Shown: positions 12,375 through 22,267, counted from the first letter of the stretch. The stretch is 64,000 nucleotides of DNA from Aquiflexum sp. TKW24L (GCF_023502205.1 NZ_JAMFLG010000014.1:1-64000); one strand, 5' to 3'. Notes: generated by a model not told the origin, from the letters alone. Numbers and translations are program-made.

Positions 12375-12791
12375 ATGAGCAAAAAACACGTCACCGTCAG
12401 AATGAAGGCGGATATGGAATATGAATCTACCAATCACTTTGGCAACAAGGTGGATATCGATATGTATGACAGCGAACATAAAAAAGCCCAATCTCCCATG
12501 GAGTTGCTTTTGTCGGCTTTGGGAGGCTGTTCGGCAGTGGATGCCGTCCTGATGATGAAAAAGAAGAGAAGAACGATCACTGATTTTTTCATTGAAATCA
12601 TTGGTGTCAGACATGAGGGTATTCCAAAATATTACACTCAGATTGATATGAAGTTTGTTTTGGTTTCACCAGATGCTACAAAAGAGGAATTTGCCAAGGT
12701 GGTGACATTGGCTGTTGATAAATACTGTTCAGTAGCTTCTTCGCTCAAATCTGAGATCAGGCATATCTCTGAAGTCAGGAGACCGGAATGA
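12375..12791 (+). CDS. OsmC family peroxide-detoxifying-type protein
   Basis: 138-residue OsmC/Ohr-like protein. The MELLLSALGGCSAVDAV segment around residue 45-60 carries the first redox Cys, and a second Cys occurs in the KYCSVASSL helix near residue 117, matching the two-cysteine OsmC architecture. It is probably a cytoplasmic thiol peroxidase of the YhfA-like branch. It overlaps the following small gene by 4 bp (ATGA), indicating translational coupling. Substrate specificity unknown. Confidence 0.9.
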   Translation: MSKKHVTVRMKADMEYESTNHFGNKVDIDMYDSEHKKAQSPMELLLSALGGCSAVDAVLMMKKKRRTITDFFIEIIGVRHEGIPKYYTQIDMKFVLVSPDATKEEFAKVVTLAVDKYCSVASSLKSEIRHISEVRRPE

Positions 12792-13027
12792 GGGTAGTCA
12801 GTGAGTTTTCTAAAGAAGGTATCAGAATTTCAGTGTTTTCATGGAACAATAAATACCTGCTAAAATTTGAATTTGGTCCTATGGAGCAAACCTTCAAGAT
12901 ACCTGAAACGGACATCTTGGAGGAATCCGACCTTAACGTGTTTTACGAGGGTGTTTTTTTTGATAAAGTTGTCCTAAGATTTAAAGAAATGGGTGAAAGC
13001 TTTCAAAAACAAGTTGAAAATCTTTAG
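12788..13027 (+). CDS. Hypothetical protein, 79 residues
   Basis: I do not recognise a family. It is a small soluble protein with mixed charge, several aromatic residues and no signal peptide or membrane segment. Start ATG overlaps the OsmC stop (ATGA), and it is followed after 27 bp by the Cache-type lipoprotein gene, so it is probably an operon member. The overlap and good coding character argue that it is real. Confidence 0.65.
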   Translation: MRVVSEFSKEGIRISVFSWNNKYLLKFEFGPMEQTFKIPETDILEESDLNVFYEGVFFDKVVLRFKEMGESFQKQVENL

Positions 13028-13054
13028 ATTTAAAGATTAACTGATGTCAACACA

Positions 13055-14056
13055 ATGAAAGTTTTATTGATCCTTTTGTTTTTTGCTTTTATCGGTTTTG
13101 CTTCTTGTAAGCCTTCCCCGGAAAAAGAAAGGCAGGCAAATTTTTTTGAAATCAACACTTTTGTTTCTTTATTGGAATATGACCTTGGACTTCTTGAAGA
13201 AGAAATTATCAAGTTGGGCAAAGTTTCTCAAGAATTATTGGAAAATCCAACCTTATCTACTTCGGTCCTTTCAGACCAAAATTTTGATTTGACAGGTGTT
13301 TCTTCAAATTCGGAGCCTGGTGCCGATCCTGAAAAAAGCTCTCTTTATTTTCCAACCTCCGGCAAGGATAAGTTAGCAGTTCGTGAAATGATTTTATTGA
13401 CAACCCCATTGGACGAGGAATTTAAAAAAGTCGTCAAAAAGTTTCCAACAGTTTCTCAAGTTTACTTCAATTCCAAAATTCAGCTCAACAGACTCTTCCC
13501 TCCATATGATGTCAATACAATGTTGGAACCGGATCTAGATGTGACCAAGTTCAATTTTTATTACAAAGGGGATGAAAAAAACAACCCTTCTAAGGGACCT
13601 GTTTGGATAGAGGAAATGTACATTGATCCCGTGGGGAGAGGGTGGATGGTTACCTTGACGCAACCAGTATATGTCGATGGAGATCTGAAAATGGTTTTGG
13701 GATTCGATATCACTTTGAATGATATCATTGAAAATTACATTAACAAATCAAAAAAAGAGCTGATAATAGTGGATAGGAAAGGAACTGTTGTCGCAGGAAA
13801 GACCAAAGCCATAGAAGCACTTGCACTGCCATCGCTAAAAAACTATACCTATACCCAAACCATAACTTCGGATAGTTATAGAAAAGAAGATTTCAACCTA
13901 TTTAAAAGCAAAGATAAAAATGTCCGGGCCCTTGCTGACAAAATTATCAACTCCAATGAAGAGGAATTATGGCTTTCGGAAAATAAAACGAAACTCAAAA
14001 TCCTATCAAAAAAAATGGACAAACTTGATTGGTATGTTCTTGAAATCCAATTTTAA
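13055..14056 (+). CDS. Cache-like sensory lipoprotein (putative)
   Basis: 333-residue exported protein. The N-terminus is a hydrophobic signal ending at Cys19 (FASC), a probable lipoprotein. The mature part has a long helix followed by a region resembling a periplasmic Cache/PDC sensor: a GRGWMVTLTQPVY segment, an LKMVLGFDITLNDI segment, then IIVDRKGTVVAG, in the order typical of dCache domains in chemoreceptors and kinases. It lacks a second membrane segment or any output domain. Its stop codon is immediately followed by the ATG of the hybrid kinase, implying tight coupling and probably a joint sensing role. The Cache assignment is by pattern recognition, not alignment. Confidence 0.65.
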   Translation: MKVLLILLFFAFIGFASCKPSPEKERQANFFEINTFVSLLEYDLGLLEEEIIKLGKVSQELLENPTLSTSVLSDQNFDLTGVSSNSEPGADPEKSSLYFPTSGKDKLAVREMILLTTPLDEEFKKVVKKFPTVSQVYFNSKIQLNRLFPPYDVNTMLEPDLDVTKFNFYYKGDEKNNPSKGPVWIEEMYIDPVGRGWMVTLTQPVYVDGDLKMVLGFDITLNDIIENYINKSKKELIIVDRKGTVVAGKTKAIEALALPSLKNYTYTQTITSDSYRKEDFNLFKSKDKNVRALADKIINSNEEELWLSENKTKLKILSKKMDKLDWYVLEIQF

Positions 14057-16954
14057 ATGATTCCAAAAGATTATTCCCTCCCAAAATCTGAAACAGGCCT
14101 CTACCGCATTTTAGTGGTTTTGGGGATTTTTGTTGTTTTTCTAATTACTTTTTTGGGCTTGGCCTTTTTTCAAGCCCTCAATGATAACCAAATCAATTCT
14201 AGCAAAACCACCCTAAATAAACAAGCTGAGCTCGCGTCCAAACAGATTGAAAACAGATTTACGGCATTCTATGATGACATGGTTTTTTTTGTCAATAACC
14301 TCGAGCCGGATACCTACGCTGTCAATGACAATGAAAATCTTGCCTTTGAAAAAAGAGCAAGGAGGATTTTCAACAACCACAGGGACTTGCTTGATACCGT
14401 CAAAGTGATATTCCCAAATCAAGCGGTAATCTTCCATTTTGACAATCGAAATAATTTCGTTAAAACTTTTTTCGATAAACAACAATTGTCTCAGGAGTTG
14501 GGTAAGAATGAGATTTTTTTGAACAATGAATCAAAAAATGTTGCGATCCGGGCCATTGTAAATCTCGAGCGGTTTTTTATTGATGAAATGACAAATTATT
14601 ACCTCGGGATATCCGGTGAAAAGTTGATTTATTGTGACGGAAAGCTCTTGGGAACACATGAACAGAAACTCAAAAAGGGGTTTTTAATTGATGAAAAAAT
14701 TTTAGAAAAGATAGCTGCCCAAGTTGAAGAAGGCCTTAAAGGGGACTTCAGTGGTGCTTTTGTCAATCAAAATGAGGAATTGGAATTTGAGGCTTTGATC
14801 CACCATTATCCATTTTCGATTTATCCTATAAAAAGTAAATTCACCACTGTTTTTGTTGTCAACAAAAATGTGGTCACTTCAGGTATTTTCAGTACCCATT
14901 TTTATCTGATTTTGGCATTATTGATTTTGTTGGCATTGGTTATTTTGATTTTATTTAAGTCCATAAAAAATTCCCAAGTCACCAACGAAGTACTATCTAA
15001 AAATGCAGATGAGATTTCGGAACTCTTTAGGAGGCAGGCCCTGCTGCTTCATGAGACCAAAGGCTTCATTTATTTTCAGGATTCTGATGGGAAAATGACA
15101 AGTGTGGGAAGAGAGGTCAAAGGGATTCTTGGATATGACACGGAAGATTTTGCCTTAAATTACAAGAAATACATTTCAAAAAAAGACATCGCCAAACTTG
15201 AAAAAGCCATTGAGGTTTCTATTTCGAACAGAAAAGACAGCCTTTCCATAGAGTTGGATTTTAAAACCAAGACGGGAAAATTAAGACGGACCAAGATTTT
15301 TGAAAGACTGGAATTTGATGAAAATGAAAATTTTTTAGGGAATGTCGGGATTTGCACTGATATCCAGGAAAAGTACGAAACAGAACAGGAAATTGTCAAC
15401 AGTGAAAATAGGTTAAGGGCTGTATTAAAAAGCTTGCCTGACCTGATTTTCATTTATGACAATGAAGGCAGGTACCTTGATTTTCATGTTAAAAATAAAA
15501 GTCTACTTGTAGCGCCACTCGAAGGTGCGATCGGTAAGAAGATGTCCGAAATATTGCCTGAATCACTTGCAAAGCCTATCCAACAGGTTTTTAATAATAC
15601 AATCAAGACCGGAAACATGCAGACAGTGGAATATGAAGTGGATATTCCTTCCGGAAAAAGATTGTTTGAAGCGAGATTTTTTAGACTTGACAATGACAAA
15701 GTGATGTCGATTGCCCGAGACATCACCGGGCAAAAACTTTGGGAGAGAGGACTGATGGAGGCAAAAAAAGCCGCAGATCAGGCCAATTTGGCTAAATCAG
15801 AATTCCTTGCTAACATGAGCCACGAAATCCGAACACCGATGAACGGGCTTTTGGGAATAATTCCACTTTTGGAAACAACCCATCTGGACCAAACGCAAAA
15901 GGACTATATCCAGATTATCAAAGACTCTGGTGAATCTCTTCTCAATATCATCAAAGATATCCTTGACTATTCCAAGATTGAGTCCGGAGAAATGACCCTG
16001 TATAAATCAGTGTTTAATTTTAAAAATGAAATTGAAAAAACTTTAAAGATATTTTCGGGCCTGATCAAGGAAAAAGACATTCAATTCTCTTTTCATTTCG
16101 GACAAATGGTGCCGGAATATGTCGAGCTGGACAAAGAAAAGTTGAGGCAAATTTTGATTAATATCATTGGCAATGCTATCAAGTTTACACCGGATGGAGG
16201 GAAAATTTCTGTCAATATTTCCGCCGAATCAATTTTTGAAAAGAATGTCATTTTGAATTTTGAAGTGAAGGATAATGGGATAGGAATTCCTGCCGACAAA
16301 ATAGAGATGCTGACAACACCTTTTTTCCAGCTTGACAGCAGCAGTACCAAAAGGCATCAGGGAACCGGACTTGGTTTGGCGATTTCCCAAAAAATCATTG
16401 AGTTGATGGGTGGAGAAATGATTATCAAAAGTGAATTTGGACAAGGGTCTGAATTCACTTTTAGCATTTTTGGTACGATTTGGCACAAAGATGAAAATCT
16501 TGACGTAAATGTTCAGGAGGAAGAAGAATTGGAAGGCTTTGTTTGGAAAGACATGGCCCAAGAGTTTCCATTGAAAATCCTTTTGGCAGAGGATAATTCT
16601 ACCAACCTACTATTTATGGACATGCTCATGATCCAATTGGGATATGTGTATGATGTCGCCAGAAACGGGGCAGAGGCTGTCCGAATGGTAAAAGAATCTG
16701 ACTATGACCTGATCTTGATGGATATTCAAATGCCTGTTATGAATGGATTGGAGGCTACACAAGTTATCCGAAAATCATTGGGAAATAAAATTACTATTGT
16801 AGGGTTATCTGCCAACGCTTTTCAGGAAGACGTTGACCAGGCCTTGGAAATAGGTATGGATTCCTATATTTCAAAGCCTTTAAAAATTAATGAAATAACG
16901 AGTATAATCAGGTCTTGTTCTGAAAAAATCCACATAAAAAAAGAGGTCAACTGA
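14057..16954 (+). CDS. Hybrid sensor histidine kinase with PAS domains and receiver
   Basis: 965-residue membrane hybrid kinase. A first transmembrane helix lies at about 15-37. A roughly 240-residue periplasmic region follows, then a second helix at about 283-303. Two PAS domains (about 325-450 and 460-570) lead into HisKA with phospho-acceptor His589 (SHEIRTPMNG) and an HATPase with GTGLGLAIS. The C-terminal receiver has Asp889 (LILMDIQMPVMNG). There is no HPt or DNA-binding domain, so the phosphate must pass to proteins encoded elsewhere. The gene directly abuts the Cache-like lipoprotein gene. Its stop codon lies inside a bidirectional terminator. Confidence 0.92.
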   Translation: MIPKDYSLPKSETGLYRILVVLGIFVVFLITFLGLAFFQALNDNQINSSKTTLNKQAELASKQIENRFTAFYDDMVFFVNNLEPDTYAVNDNENLAFEKRARRIFNNHRDLLDTVKVIFPNQAVIFHFDNRNNFVKTFFDKQQLSQELGKNEIFLNNESKNVAIRAIVNLERFFIDEMTNYYLGISGEKLIYCDGKLLGTHEQKLKKGFLIDEKILEKIAAQVEEGLKGDFSGAFVNQNEELEFEALIHHYPFSIYPIKSKFTTVFVVNKNVVTSGIFSTHFYLILALLILLALVILILFKSIKNSQVTNEVLSKNADEISELFRRQALLLHETKGFIYFQDSDGKMTSVGREVKGILGYDTEDFALNYKKYISKKDIAKLEKAIEVSISNRKDSLSIELDFKTKTGKLRRTKIFERLEFDENENFLGNVGICTDIQEKYETEQEIVNSENRLRAVLKSLPDLIFIYDNEGRYLDFHVKNKSLLVAPLEGAIGKKMSEILPESLAKPIQQVFNNTIKTGNMQTVEYEVDIPSGKRLFEARFFRLDNDKVMSIARDITGQKLWERGLMEAKKAADQANLAKSEFLANMSHEIRTPMNGLLGIIPLLETTHLDQTQKDYIQIIKDSGESLLNIIKDILDYSKIESGEMTLYKSVFNFKNEIEKTLKIFSGLIKEKDIQFSFHFGQMVPEYVELDKEKLRQILINIIGNAIKFTPDGGKISVNISAESIFEKNVILNFEVKDNGIGIPADKIEMLTTPFFQLDSSSTKRHQGTGLGLAISQKIIELMGGEMIIKSEFGQGSEFTFSIFGTIWHKDENLDVNVQEEEELEGFVWKDMAQEFPLKILLAEDNSTNLLFMDMLMIQLGYVYDVARNGAEAVRMVKESDYDLILMDIQMPVMNGLEATQVIRKSLGNKITIVGLSANAFQEDVDQALEIGMDSYISKPLKINEITSIIRSCSEKIHIKKEVN

Positions 16955-16960
16955 CCTCTT
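16941..16960. terminator. Bidirectional terminator shared by convergent genes
   Basis: AAGAGGTC (16941-16948) pairs with GACCTCTT (16953-16960) around a 4-nt loop, flanked by an A-run on the left and a T-run on the right, so it works in both directions. The kinase stop codon (16952-16954) sits in the stem and the E2 stop codon (16964-16966) in the T-run. Confidence 0.85.
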
Positions 16961-16963
16961 TTT

Positions 16964-18280
16964 TTATAACTCTGTATCCAAATCAAATGCCTCCAGATAG
17001 TCGGCCACCCTTCTCACAAACATTCCTCCCAAAGAGCCATCCACCACTCGATGGTCATAAGAATGGGAAAGAAACATTTTATGTCTAATAGCGATCACGT
17101 CTCCGGTTGGAGTTTCGACCACAGCAGGTTTTTTCTGGATTGCCCCCACTGCTAGGATTGCTACTTGCGGCTGCATGATAATCGGAGTTCCCATCACATT
17201 GCCAAAGGATCCCACATTGGACACTGTATAAGTGCCTCCGCTCAATTCGTCAGGCGAAAGTTTGTTGATACGTGCACGGTTAGCAATGTCATTGATTTTT
17301 TTGGAAAGGCCGATCAGATTTAGCTGATCAGCATTACGGACCACCGGCACTATAAGGTTTCCGGAGGGCAGGGCCACAGCAACTCCTATATTGATATCTT
17401 TTCTTTTGATGATTTTTTCTCCATCCACAGAAATATTGATCATCGGAAAATCTTTGATTGCTTTGGCGACTGCTTCGATAAAGAACGGGGTAAATGTCAA
17501 TGCCTCACCTTCTTTCTTTTTATAAGCATCTTTGACTTTATTTCTCCACAAAACTATGTTGGTCACATCTGCTTCCACGAATGAGGTCACATGAGCAGAG
17601 ATTCGTTTGGAATCCACCATTCTTTGGGCGATCATCTTGCGCATTCTATCCATTTCGATGATTTCATCCTGAGCCGAAATGCTCATCTCTACCCGTGGGG
17701 CAGAATAGGTAGAAGGGACTGCCTTTGCGGAGGCATCAGACCTTTCTAATGTCTGTTCACCACGATTTTTCAAATACACAAGTATATCCTGCTTGGTGAC
17801 GCGGCCATCTTTTCCTGAGCCGGCTATTTTTGCCAAATCGGACTTGCTGATTTTTTCTTCTTTTGCAATGCTTAATACCAAAGGAGAATAAAACCTGTCA
17901 TCTCCATCTTGTAATTCTTCCTGAGAAAAAGAGGAAACAAGAGCAGCAGATTGCTCCGGGGCAATAGAAAGCAATTCTTCTTTAGCACCGGAAGCTTTGA
18001 CCTCAACTTCAGAAGTTTTTTGGGAATCAGAGGAATCAGGTTCGGTTTCAAGGATAGCAATAGGAGCGCCCACCGCCACGACCTCGCCTTCTTTTGCTAG
18101 GATTTTTTTCAATATCCCGGCATGGGTTGCGGGCACCTCGGTATCAACTTTATCAGTGGCAACCTCTAATACTGATTCATCCTGCTCGATAAAATCACCT
18201 TCTTTTTTCAGCCAAGTGAGTATGGTTCCTTCAATTATACTTTCACCCATCTTGGGCATCAGCATTTCTACATTTGCCAT
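16964..18280 (-). CDS. 2-oxo acid dehydrogenase E2 (dihydrolipoyl acyltransferase)
   Basis: 438-residue E2 subunit of a pyruvate- or branched-chain-type dehydrogenase complex. The N-terminal lipoyl domain has the lipoylated Lys44 (EVATDKVDTE). A linker is followed by the peripheral subunit-binding domain (about 131-170). The C-terminal catalytic domain ends with HSYDHRVVDG (catalytic His near 408 and Asp). A single lipoyl domain and this sequence style are common in Bacteroidota branched-chain/2-oxoglutarate-like complexes. E1 and E3 genes are not adjacent, so the substrate is undetermined. It lies 83 bp downstream of cinA. Confidence 0.9.
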   Translation of the reverse strand: MANVEMLMPKMGESIIEGTILTWLKKEGDFIEQDESVLEVATDKVDTEVPATHAGILKKILAKEGEVVAVGAPIAILETEPDSSDSQKTSEVEVKASGAKEELLSIAPEQSAALVSSFSQEELQDGDDRFYSPLVLSIAKEEKISKSDLAKIAGSGKDGRVTKQDILVYLKNRGEQTLERSDASAKAVPSTYSAPRVEMSISAQDEIIEMDRMRKMIAQRMVDSKRISAHVTSFVEADVTNIVLWRNKVKDAYKKKEGEALTFTPFFIEAVAKAIKDFPMINISVDGEKIIKRKDINIGVAVALPSGNLIVPVVRNADQLNLIGLSKKINDIANRARINKLSPDELSGGTYTVSNVGSFGNVMGTPIIMQPQVAILAVGAIQKKPAVVETPTGDVIAIRHKMFLSHSYDHRVVDGSLGGMFVRRVADYLEAFDLDTEL

Positions 18281-18363
18281 GCGTATATTATTTAATTGGG
18301 TTTATTTCCAAGTTTTAAAATTAAATTTTATTTTAACCAATGCAAAATCAGTGAACATAATTT

Positions 18364-19626
18364 TTATTCTGTTTTTTCTAAAATGCTAAGTCGTAACAAA
18401 TTCAAAACTGCTACAGCAGTGAGCTGGATATTGAGCATCCTGTCTTGAGTGAGTTGAAGTTTTTTAGTTACTGTATTGCCTTCAAATGCACAGGCGATCC
18501 AAACTGTGCCCACAGGCTTTTCCGCCCATCCTCCTCCCGGCCCAGCGATTCCACTGCTTGCCAATCCGAAATCGGCATTGAATTTTACCCGGATATTTTC
18601 GGCCATTTGGATGACAGTAGGTTCGCTTACAGCGCCATGTTTTTCCAAAGTTTCATTTTCAACTCCGAGCAGGCTGTTTTTGAAATGATTATGATAAGGA
18701 ATCAGACTCCCCTGAAAATAATCACTACTCCCCGCAATACTGGTAATAAGATGAGATATATAGCCTCCCGTACAGCTTTCGGCTAAAGCCACTTTTTGGT
18801 TATTTTGTTTTAATAATCTTCCGACAGCTTCCTCCAGTGTTTCCTTGTTGTACCCAAAAATGTACTTGCCAATTATAGGGAATACTTTATTGATTTGATC
18901 CTCAACATCATTTTGAAGGATGAAAAGGTCTTCACCAAACGCTGTCAGCCTAAGCTTTACTTGACCCAAAGATGGTAAGTAGGCGAGTTTGATGTGCTGA
19001 GGTAGATTTTTTTCCCAATCTTTGATCAGGTCAGCAAGCCAGCTTTCACCGATTCCAACAGTTTTTATTAACTTATGGTAAATGTTGGGAAGGGTGAAAA
19101 GAGACTTGATTTTAGGAATAACAAATCCTGTCATCAGATTTTTCATTTCATGTGGCACGCCTGGCATTGACATCCATTTTTTCCCATTTTGTTCAAACCA
19201 CATTCCTGGTGCAGTTCCCATTTCATTGGGAACGTAAACACACTTTGTGGGCAAGTGTGCCTGAAACCTATTGAGATCGGTCAATTCTCTTCCCCTTTTT
19301 TCGAAAAATGTTCTTACCGCTTCCAATGCCTCCGGTACCAATTCGAGTTTGCAGTCAAAATATTCTGCCAAAAGTGGTTTTGTAAGGTCATCGTTTGTTG
19401 GGCCGAGACCGCCTGTCATTAAAATGATGTCCGCCCTTTTTTCTGCGGCTTCAAATGCAGCTAAAATCCCATCCCTGTTATCGCCAATTGTGGACCTATG
19501 AACCACCCTGACTCCGATTTTATCCAGTTCCTGACTGATCCATTGGCTGTTGGTATCCACGATCTGACCATAAAGAAGTTCATCCCCTATGGCGATGATT
19601 TCTGCTTTTACCTCTTTGTAATTCAT
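18364..19626 (-). CDS. cinA: CinA family protein (nicotinamide mononucleotide deamidase-type)
   Basis: 420-residue two-domain CinA. The N-terminal molybdopterin-binding-like (COG1058) domain (about 1-170) carries GDELLYGQIVDTN and MTGGLGPTNDD. The C-terminal PncC-type domain (about 260-415) carries ALAESCTGGYISHLIT and GIAGPGGG, the NMN amidohydrolase signature. It functions in pyridine-nucleotide salvage or repair. Its ATG overlaps the DHFR stop codon (ATGA), so the two are translationally coupled. Confidence 0.94.
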   Translation of the reverse strand: MNYKEVKAEIIAIGDELLYGQIVDTNSQWISQELDKIGVRVVHRSTIGDNRDGILAAFEAAEKRADIILMTGGLGPTNDDLTKPLLAEYFDCKLELVPEALEAVRTFFEKRGRELTDLNRFQAHLPTKCVYVPNEMGTAPGMWFEQNGKKWMSMPGVPHEMKNLMTGFVIPKIKSLFTLPNIYHKLIKTVGIGESWLADLIKDWEKNLPQHIKLAYLPSLGQVKLRLTAFGEDLFILQNDVEDQINKVFPIIGKYIFGYNKETLEEAVGRLLKQNNQKVALAESCTGGYISHLITSIAGSSDYFQGSLIPYHNHFKNSLLGVENETLEKHGAVSEPTVIQMAENIRVKFNADFGLASSGIAGPGGGWAEKPVGTVWIACAFEGNTVTKKLQLTQDRMLNIQLTAVAVLNLLRLSILEKTE

Positions 19627-20123
19627 TTGGAATTTCTTTTGTAAACCACAAAATCAAAATCGTATTGGTTTTTTTCATCCTTTTTGAATGAGGTGGTGGA
19701 AATATTAGTCCATTCATTTTTGTCAATTTCTGGAAAAAACACATCACCATCAGGCATTGCGTACACTTCTGTAACTAGTAATTCATCTGCAATAGGTAAA
19801 GATTGACGGTAGATGTCCGCACCGCCAATGATAAATATCTGGTCTAATTTTTTCCCTATGCAGATTTGCACTGCTTCTTCCAGAGAGTGGGCCACCAAAT
19901 GGCCTTCAGGAACACAGAATTCAGGGTTATTGGTTATGACAATAGATGTTCGGTTGGGTAGGGGTCTGCCGACTGATTCATAGGTTTTTCTACCCATGAT
20001 GATGTGGTGACCTGTGGTATGACTTTTGAAAAGCTGGAGATCAGCAGGAAGACGCCAAACCAAGTGGTTGTCTTTTCCTATGACGTTATTTGTTGCCTTG
20101 GCAACTATGATGGTTATTTTCAA
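19623..20123 (-). CDS. folA: Dihydrofolate reductase
   Basis: Reduces dihydrofolate to tetrahydrofolate with NADPH. From the TTG at 20121-20123 the product is 166 residues, the usual family length, and begins with the first DHFR strand (KITIIVAKATNNVIG). Visible motifs: HLVWRLPADLQLF, MGRKTYESVGRPLPNR and a GGADIYRQ NADPH loop. The reading frame is open upstream to an ATG at 20237, but those 38 extra codons look like read-through, so I prefer the TTG start. It overlaps cinA by 4 bp. fmt, another folate-related gene, lies upstream on the same strand. Confidence 0.9.
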   Translation of the reverse strand: MKITIIVAKATNNVIGKDNHLVWRLPADLQLFKSHTTGHHIIMGRKTYESVGRPLPNRTSIVITNNPEFCVPEGHLVAHSLEEAVQICIGKKLDQIFIIGGADIYRQSLPIADELLVTEVYAMPDGDVFFPEIDKNEWTNISTTSFKKDEKNQYDFDFVVYKRNSK

Positions 20124-20251
20124 TGTTTTTAAGATTTTGGCTAAGTTACCAAGGTTTGTCCAATCAAGAAATCTTAGTGGCAAAGAATGGCCAAACAGAT
20201 GAAAATTTTCTTTCATCTGAAGGCTTAAAAAACCCAAAAATAGAGTGCTGT

Positions 20252-21178
20252 TTATTTGCCCTCTTTCATTGACTTTGCAATGCTCGGAAAATCTTCCATA
20301 ATGAAACTTTGCTTGTTTTTTTCCTGCAATTCCAAAGTGACCATGTCGACGGTGCTTTTGTCTATTTTGCTGACTACATGCGCCTCCATCATATTTCCGG
20401 TTGGTAGGTTTTTGAAAAGATCAGGATGTTGGTCCTTCATTCGGGCGGTTAAAAACGGGTTGTTTTGGCTCCAGAATGGGGTGTTTCCAATAATCGGTGT
20501 TTTTGTGACCCAATAGTTTGTTGTGTTTTCTTTTGTTTCGATTAGGTACTCCTCACATTCATGACCTAGGATCACTTTGGAGTTCCCGGTTTTTTTGAAT
20601 GTCACATCTTCTGCATCTTCTACACTAGTGACCCCAGTTTGACTCATTGCTGCGTAATCGTATGCAAATGCCATTCTCATTTTTTCCCCTTCATTTTCAA
20701 GTAGTGTGATGGCTATATTTCGATTAAAATCATAAATGAGCACGTAAGTACCGTCTTCTTTTTTGGTTTCGTCGGTAAATTTCATAGCAGTAATTTTCGG
20801 GTCTTTTGAAAAATAGGAAGAAAGCTGAATTGGCTCATTTGGCTTGCCTTTTTCATCTTGCCCGGTGATTTCCAAAACTGCAAACCCTTCAAAATCATAT
20901 GCTTCATCTACTTCCACATCGCTGTATATAGAAGCCATCATCTTCTCAAAGTCTACCCCGGGAATGGAGTCAGGATTGTCCGTCCCATAGATATCTTTAA
21001 ACATTTTGTCGAGCTTCCTTCGAGCCAATTTTTCCATCTCACTTTCTACTTTTTTTTCTATTGCCCTACTCACACCTCTTTCTGCTGCGTTTTTAATCCG
21101 ATTGATAAATTGTGCTTGAGCAGAAAAAGTAATTAATAAAAAAACTAGGGCTGAGCTAATGGTGAAGGTCCTTTTCAT
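20252..21178 (-). CDS. DUF4412 domain-containing secreted protein
   Basis: 308-residue exported protein with a clear Sec signal peptide (residues 1-22, ending AQA). A charged helix-rich stretch (about 25-65) follows, then a domain resembling DUF4412, including VILGHECEEYLIETKE and a late Trp-Val motif. The family is widespread in Bacteroidota and functionally uncharacterised. It is located upstream of folA on the same strand. Confidence 0.75.
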   Translation of the reverse strand: MKRTFTISSALVFLLITFSAQAQFINRIKNAAERGVSRAIEKKVESEMEKLARRKLDKMFKDIYGTDNPDSIPGVDFEKMMASIYSDVEVDEAYDFEGFAVLEITGQDEKGKPNEPIQLSSYFSKDPKITAMKFTDETKKEDGTYVLIYDFNRNIAITLLENEGEKMRMAFAYDYAAMSQTGVTSVEDAEDVTFKKTGNSKVILGHECEEYLIETKENTTNYWVTKTPIIGNTPFWSQNNPFLTARMKDQHPDLFKNLPTGNMMEAHVVSKIDKSTVDMVTLELQEKNKQSFIMEDFPSIAKSMKEGK

Positions 21179-21343
21179 GGCTTTGTGAAATATTTGTGCA
21201 ACAATTATTGATTTTTAAACAAATAATTTATGACAAAAAATTGGAAAATTATAACCTTTGAGTCGAAACCTTTAGGATAAATTCAAATTAAAACTGCCAA
21301 AATGTCGATTACTTATAAATAATATTGATTTTGGTGTAAAAAA

Positions 21344-22267
21344 CTAAAGAAGTTTATAACCCCTCAAAAACTCCTCTATGCCGAGTTTCTTTTTTCCTTC
21401 CAATTGAAGTTCAAGAATTCTCAGCGAACTGTCACCTGTTTTGAATATCAGTTCCTTTTTGCCATCAGAGTGAAATGCTCCTATTGAACCTTCGGAAATT
21501 TGATCAGTAACTTCACTTTTAAATATTTTACAATTTTTTCCATCCAAAACAGTCCAAGCGGCCGGATAGGGAGAAAGTCCCCTAATAAGATTATGGATGT
21601 CATTGGCGGATTTTCTCCAATCAATCTCACATCTTTCTTTAAAAATTTTTGGAGCGTGGTGGATCGCTTTTCTTTCATCCTGAGCAAATGTTACGACCTT
21701 ATCATCCTCAATTGCGGCTACGGTTTTCAAAACGAGATCAGCACCTTTTATCATCAGTCTATCATATAATGTCCCGATAGTATCATCTGGAAAAACTGGC
21801 TCTTTTTCCTGAAATATAATGCTCCCTGTATCAATTTCATGTTTAAGAAAGAATGTAGTCAGTCCTGTCTCTGTTTCTCCATTGATGATCACCCAATTAA
21901 TCGGTGCCGCACCTCTGTAATTTGGAAGCAAAGATGCGTGGAGATTAAAAGTGCCACGCGCCGGCATGTTCCATATTATTTCAGGCAACATTCTGAAGGC
22001 AACAACAATTTGTAAATCTGCTTTAAACCCCCCAAGTTCTTCCTTAAAATCAGGTGATTTGAGGTTGGTGGGTTGCAGGACCGGAATGTTGTATTTCAAT
22101 GCTACATCTTTTACAGGGGAAGAAATTAATTTTTGACCCCTTCCCTGAGGTCTGTCTGGTGCCGTCACCACAGCCACAATATTCCATCCATTGTTAACCA
22201 ATATTTCAAATGAAGGAACCGCAAATTCAGGCGTTCCCATAAAAACAATTCTTAATTTTTTGTCCAT
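21344..22267 (-). CDS. fmt: Methionyl-tRNA formyltransferase
   Basis: 307-residue enzyme that formylates initiator Met-tRNA using 10-formyl-THF. The N-terminal formyltransferase fold starts with FMGTPEFAVPSFEIL, and the catalytic HASLLPNYRGAAPINW motif lies near residue 110. The C-terminal tRNA-binding domain occupies about 205-307. Length is normal. It is divergent from the small hypothetical at 22574 across a 306-bp AT-rich spacer. Confidence 0.97.
   Translation of the reverse strand: MDKKLRIVFMGTPEFAVPSFEILVNNGWNIVAVVTAPDRPQGRGQKLISSPVKDVALKYNIPVLQPTNLKSPDFKEELGGFKADLQIVVAFRMLPEIIWNMPARGTFNLHASLLPNYRGAAPINWVIINGETETGLTTFFLKHEIDTGSIIFQEKEPVFPDDTIGTLYDRLMIKGADLVLKTVAAIEDDKVVTFAQDERKAIHHAPKIFKERCEIDWRKSANDIHNLIRGLSPYPAAWTVLDGKNCKIFKSEVTDQISEGSIGAFHSDGKKELIFKTGDSSLRILELQLEGKKKLGIEEFLRGYKLL

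Noticed and set aside
20124-20237. N-terminal extension of DHFR to an ATG at 20237
   Set aside because: The 38 extra residues precede the first DHFR strand and are atypical; the TTG at 20123 gives the normal family length.
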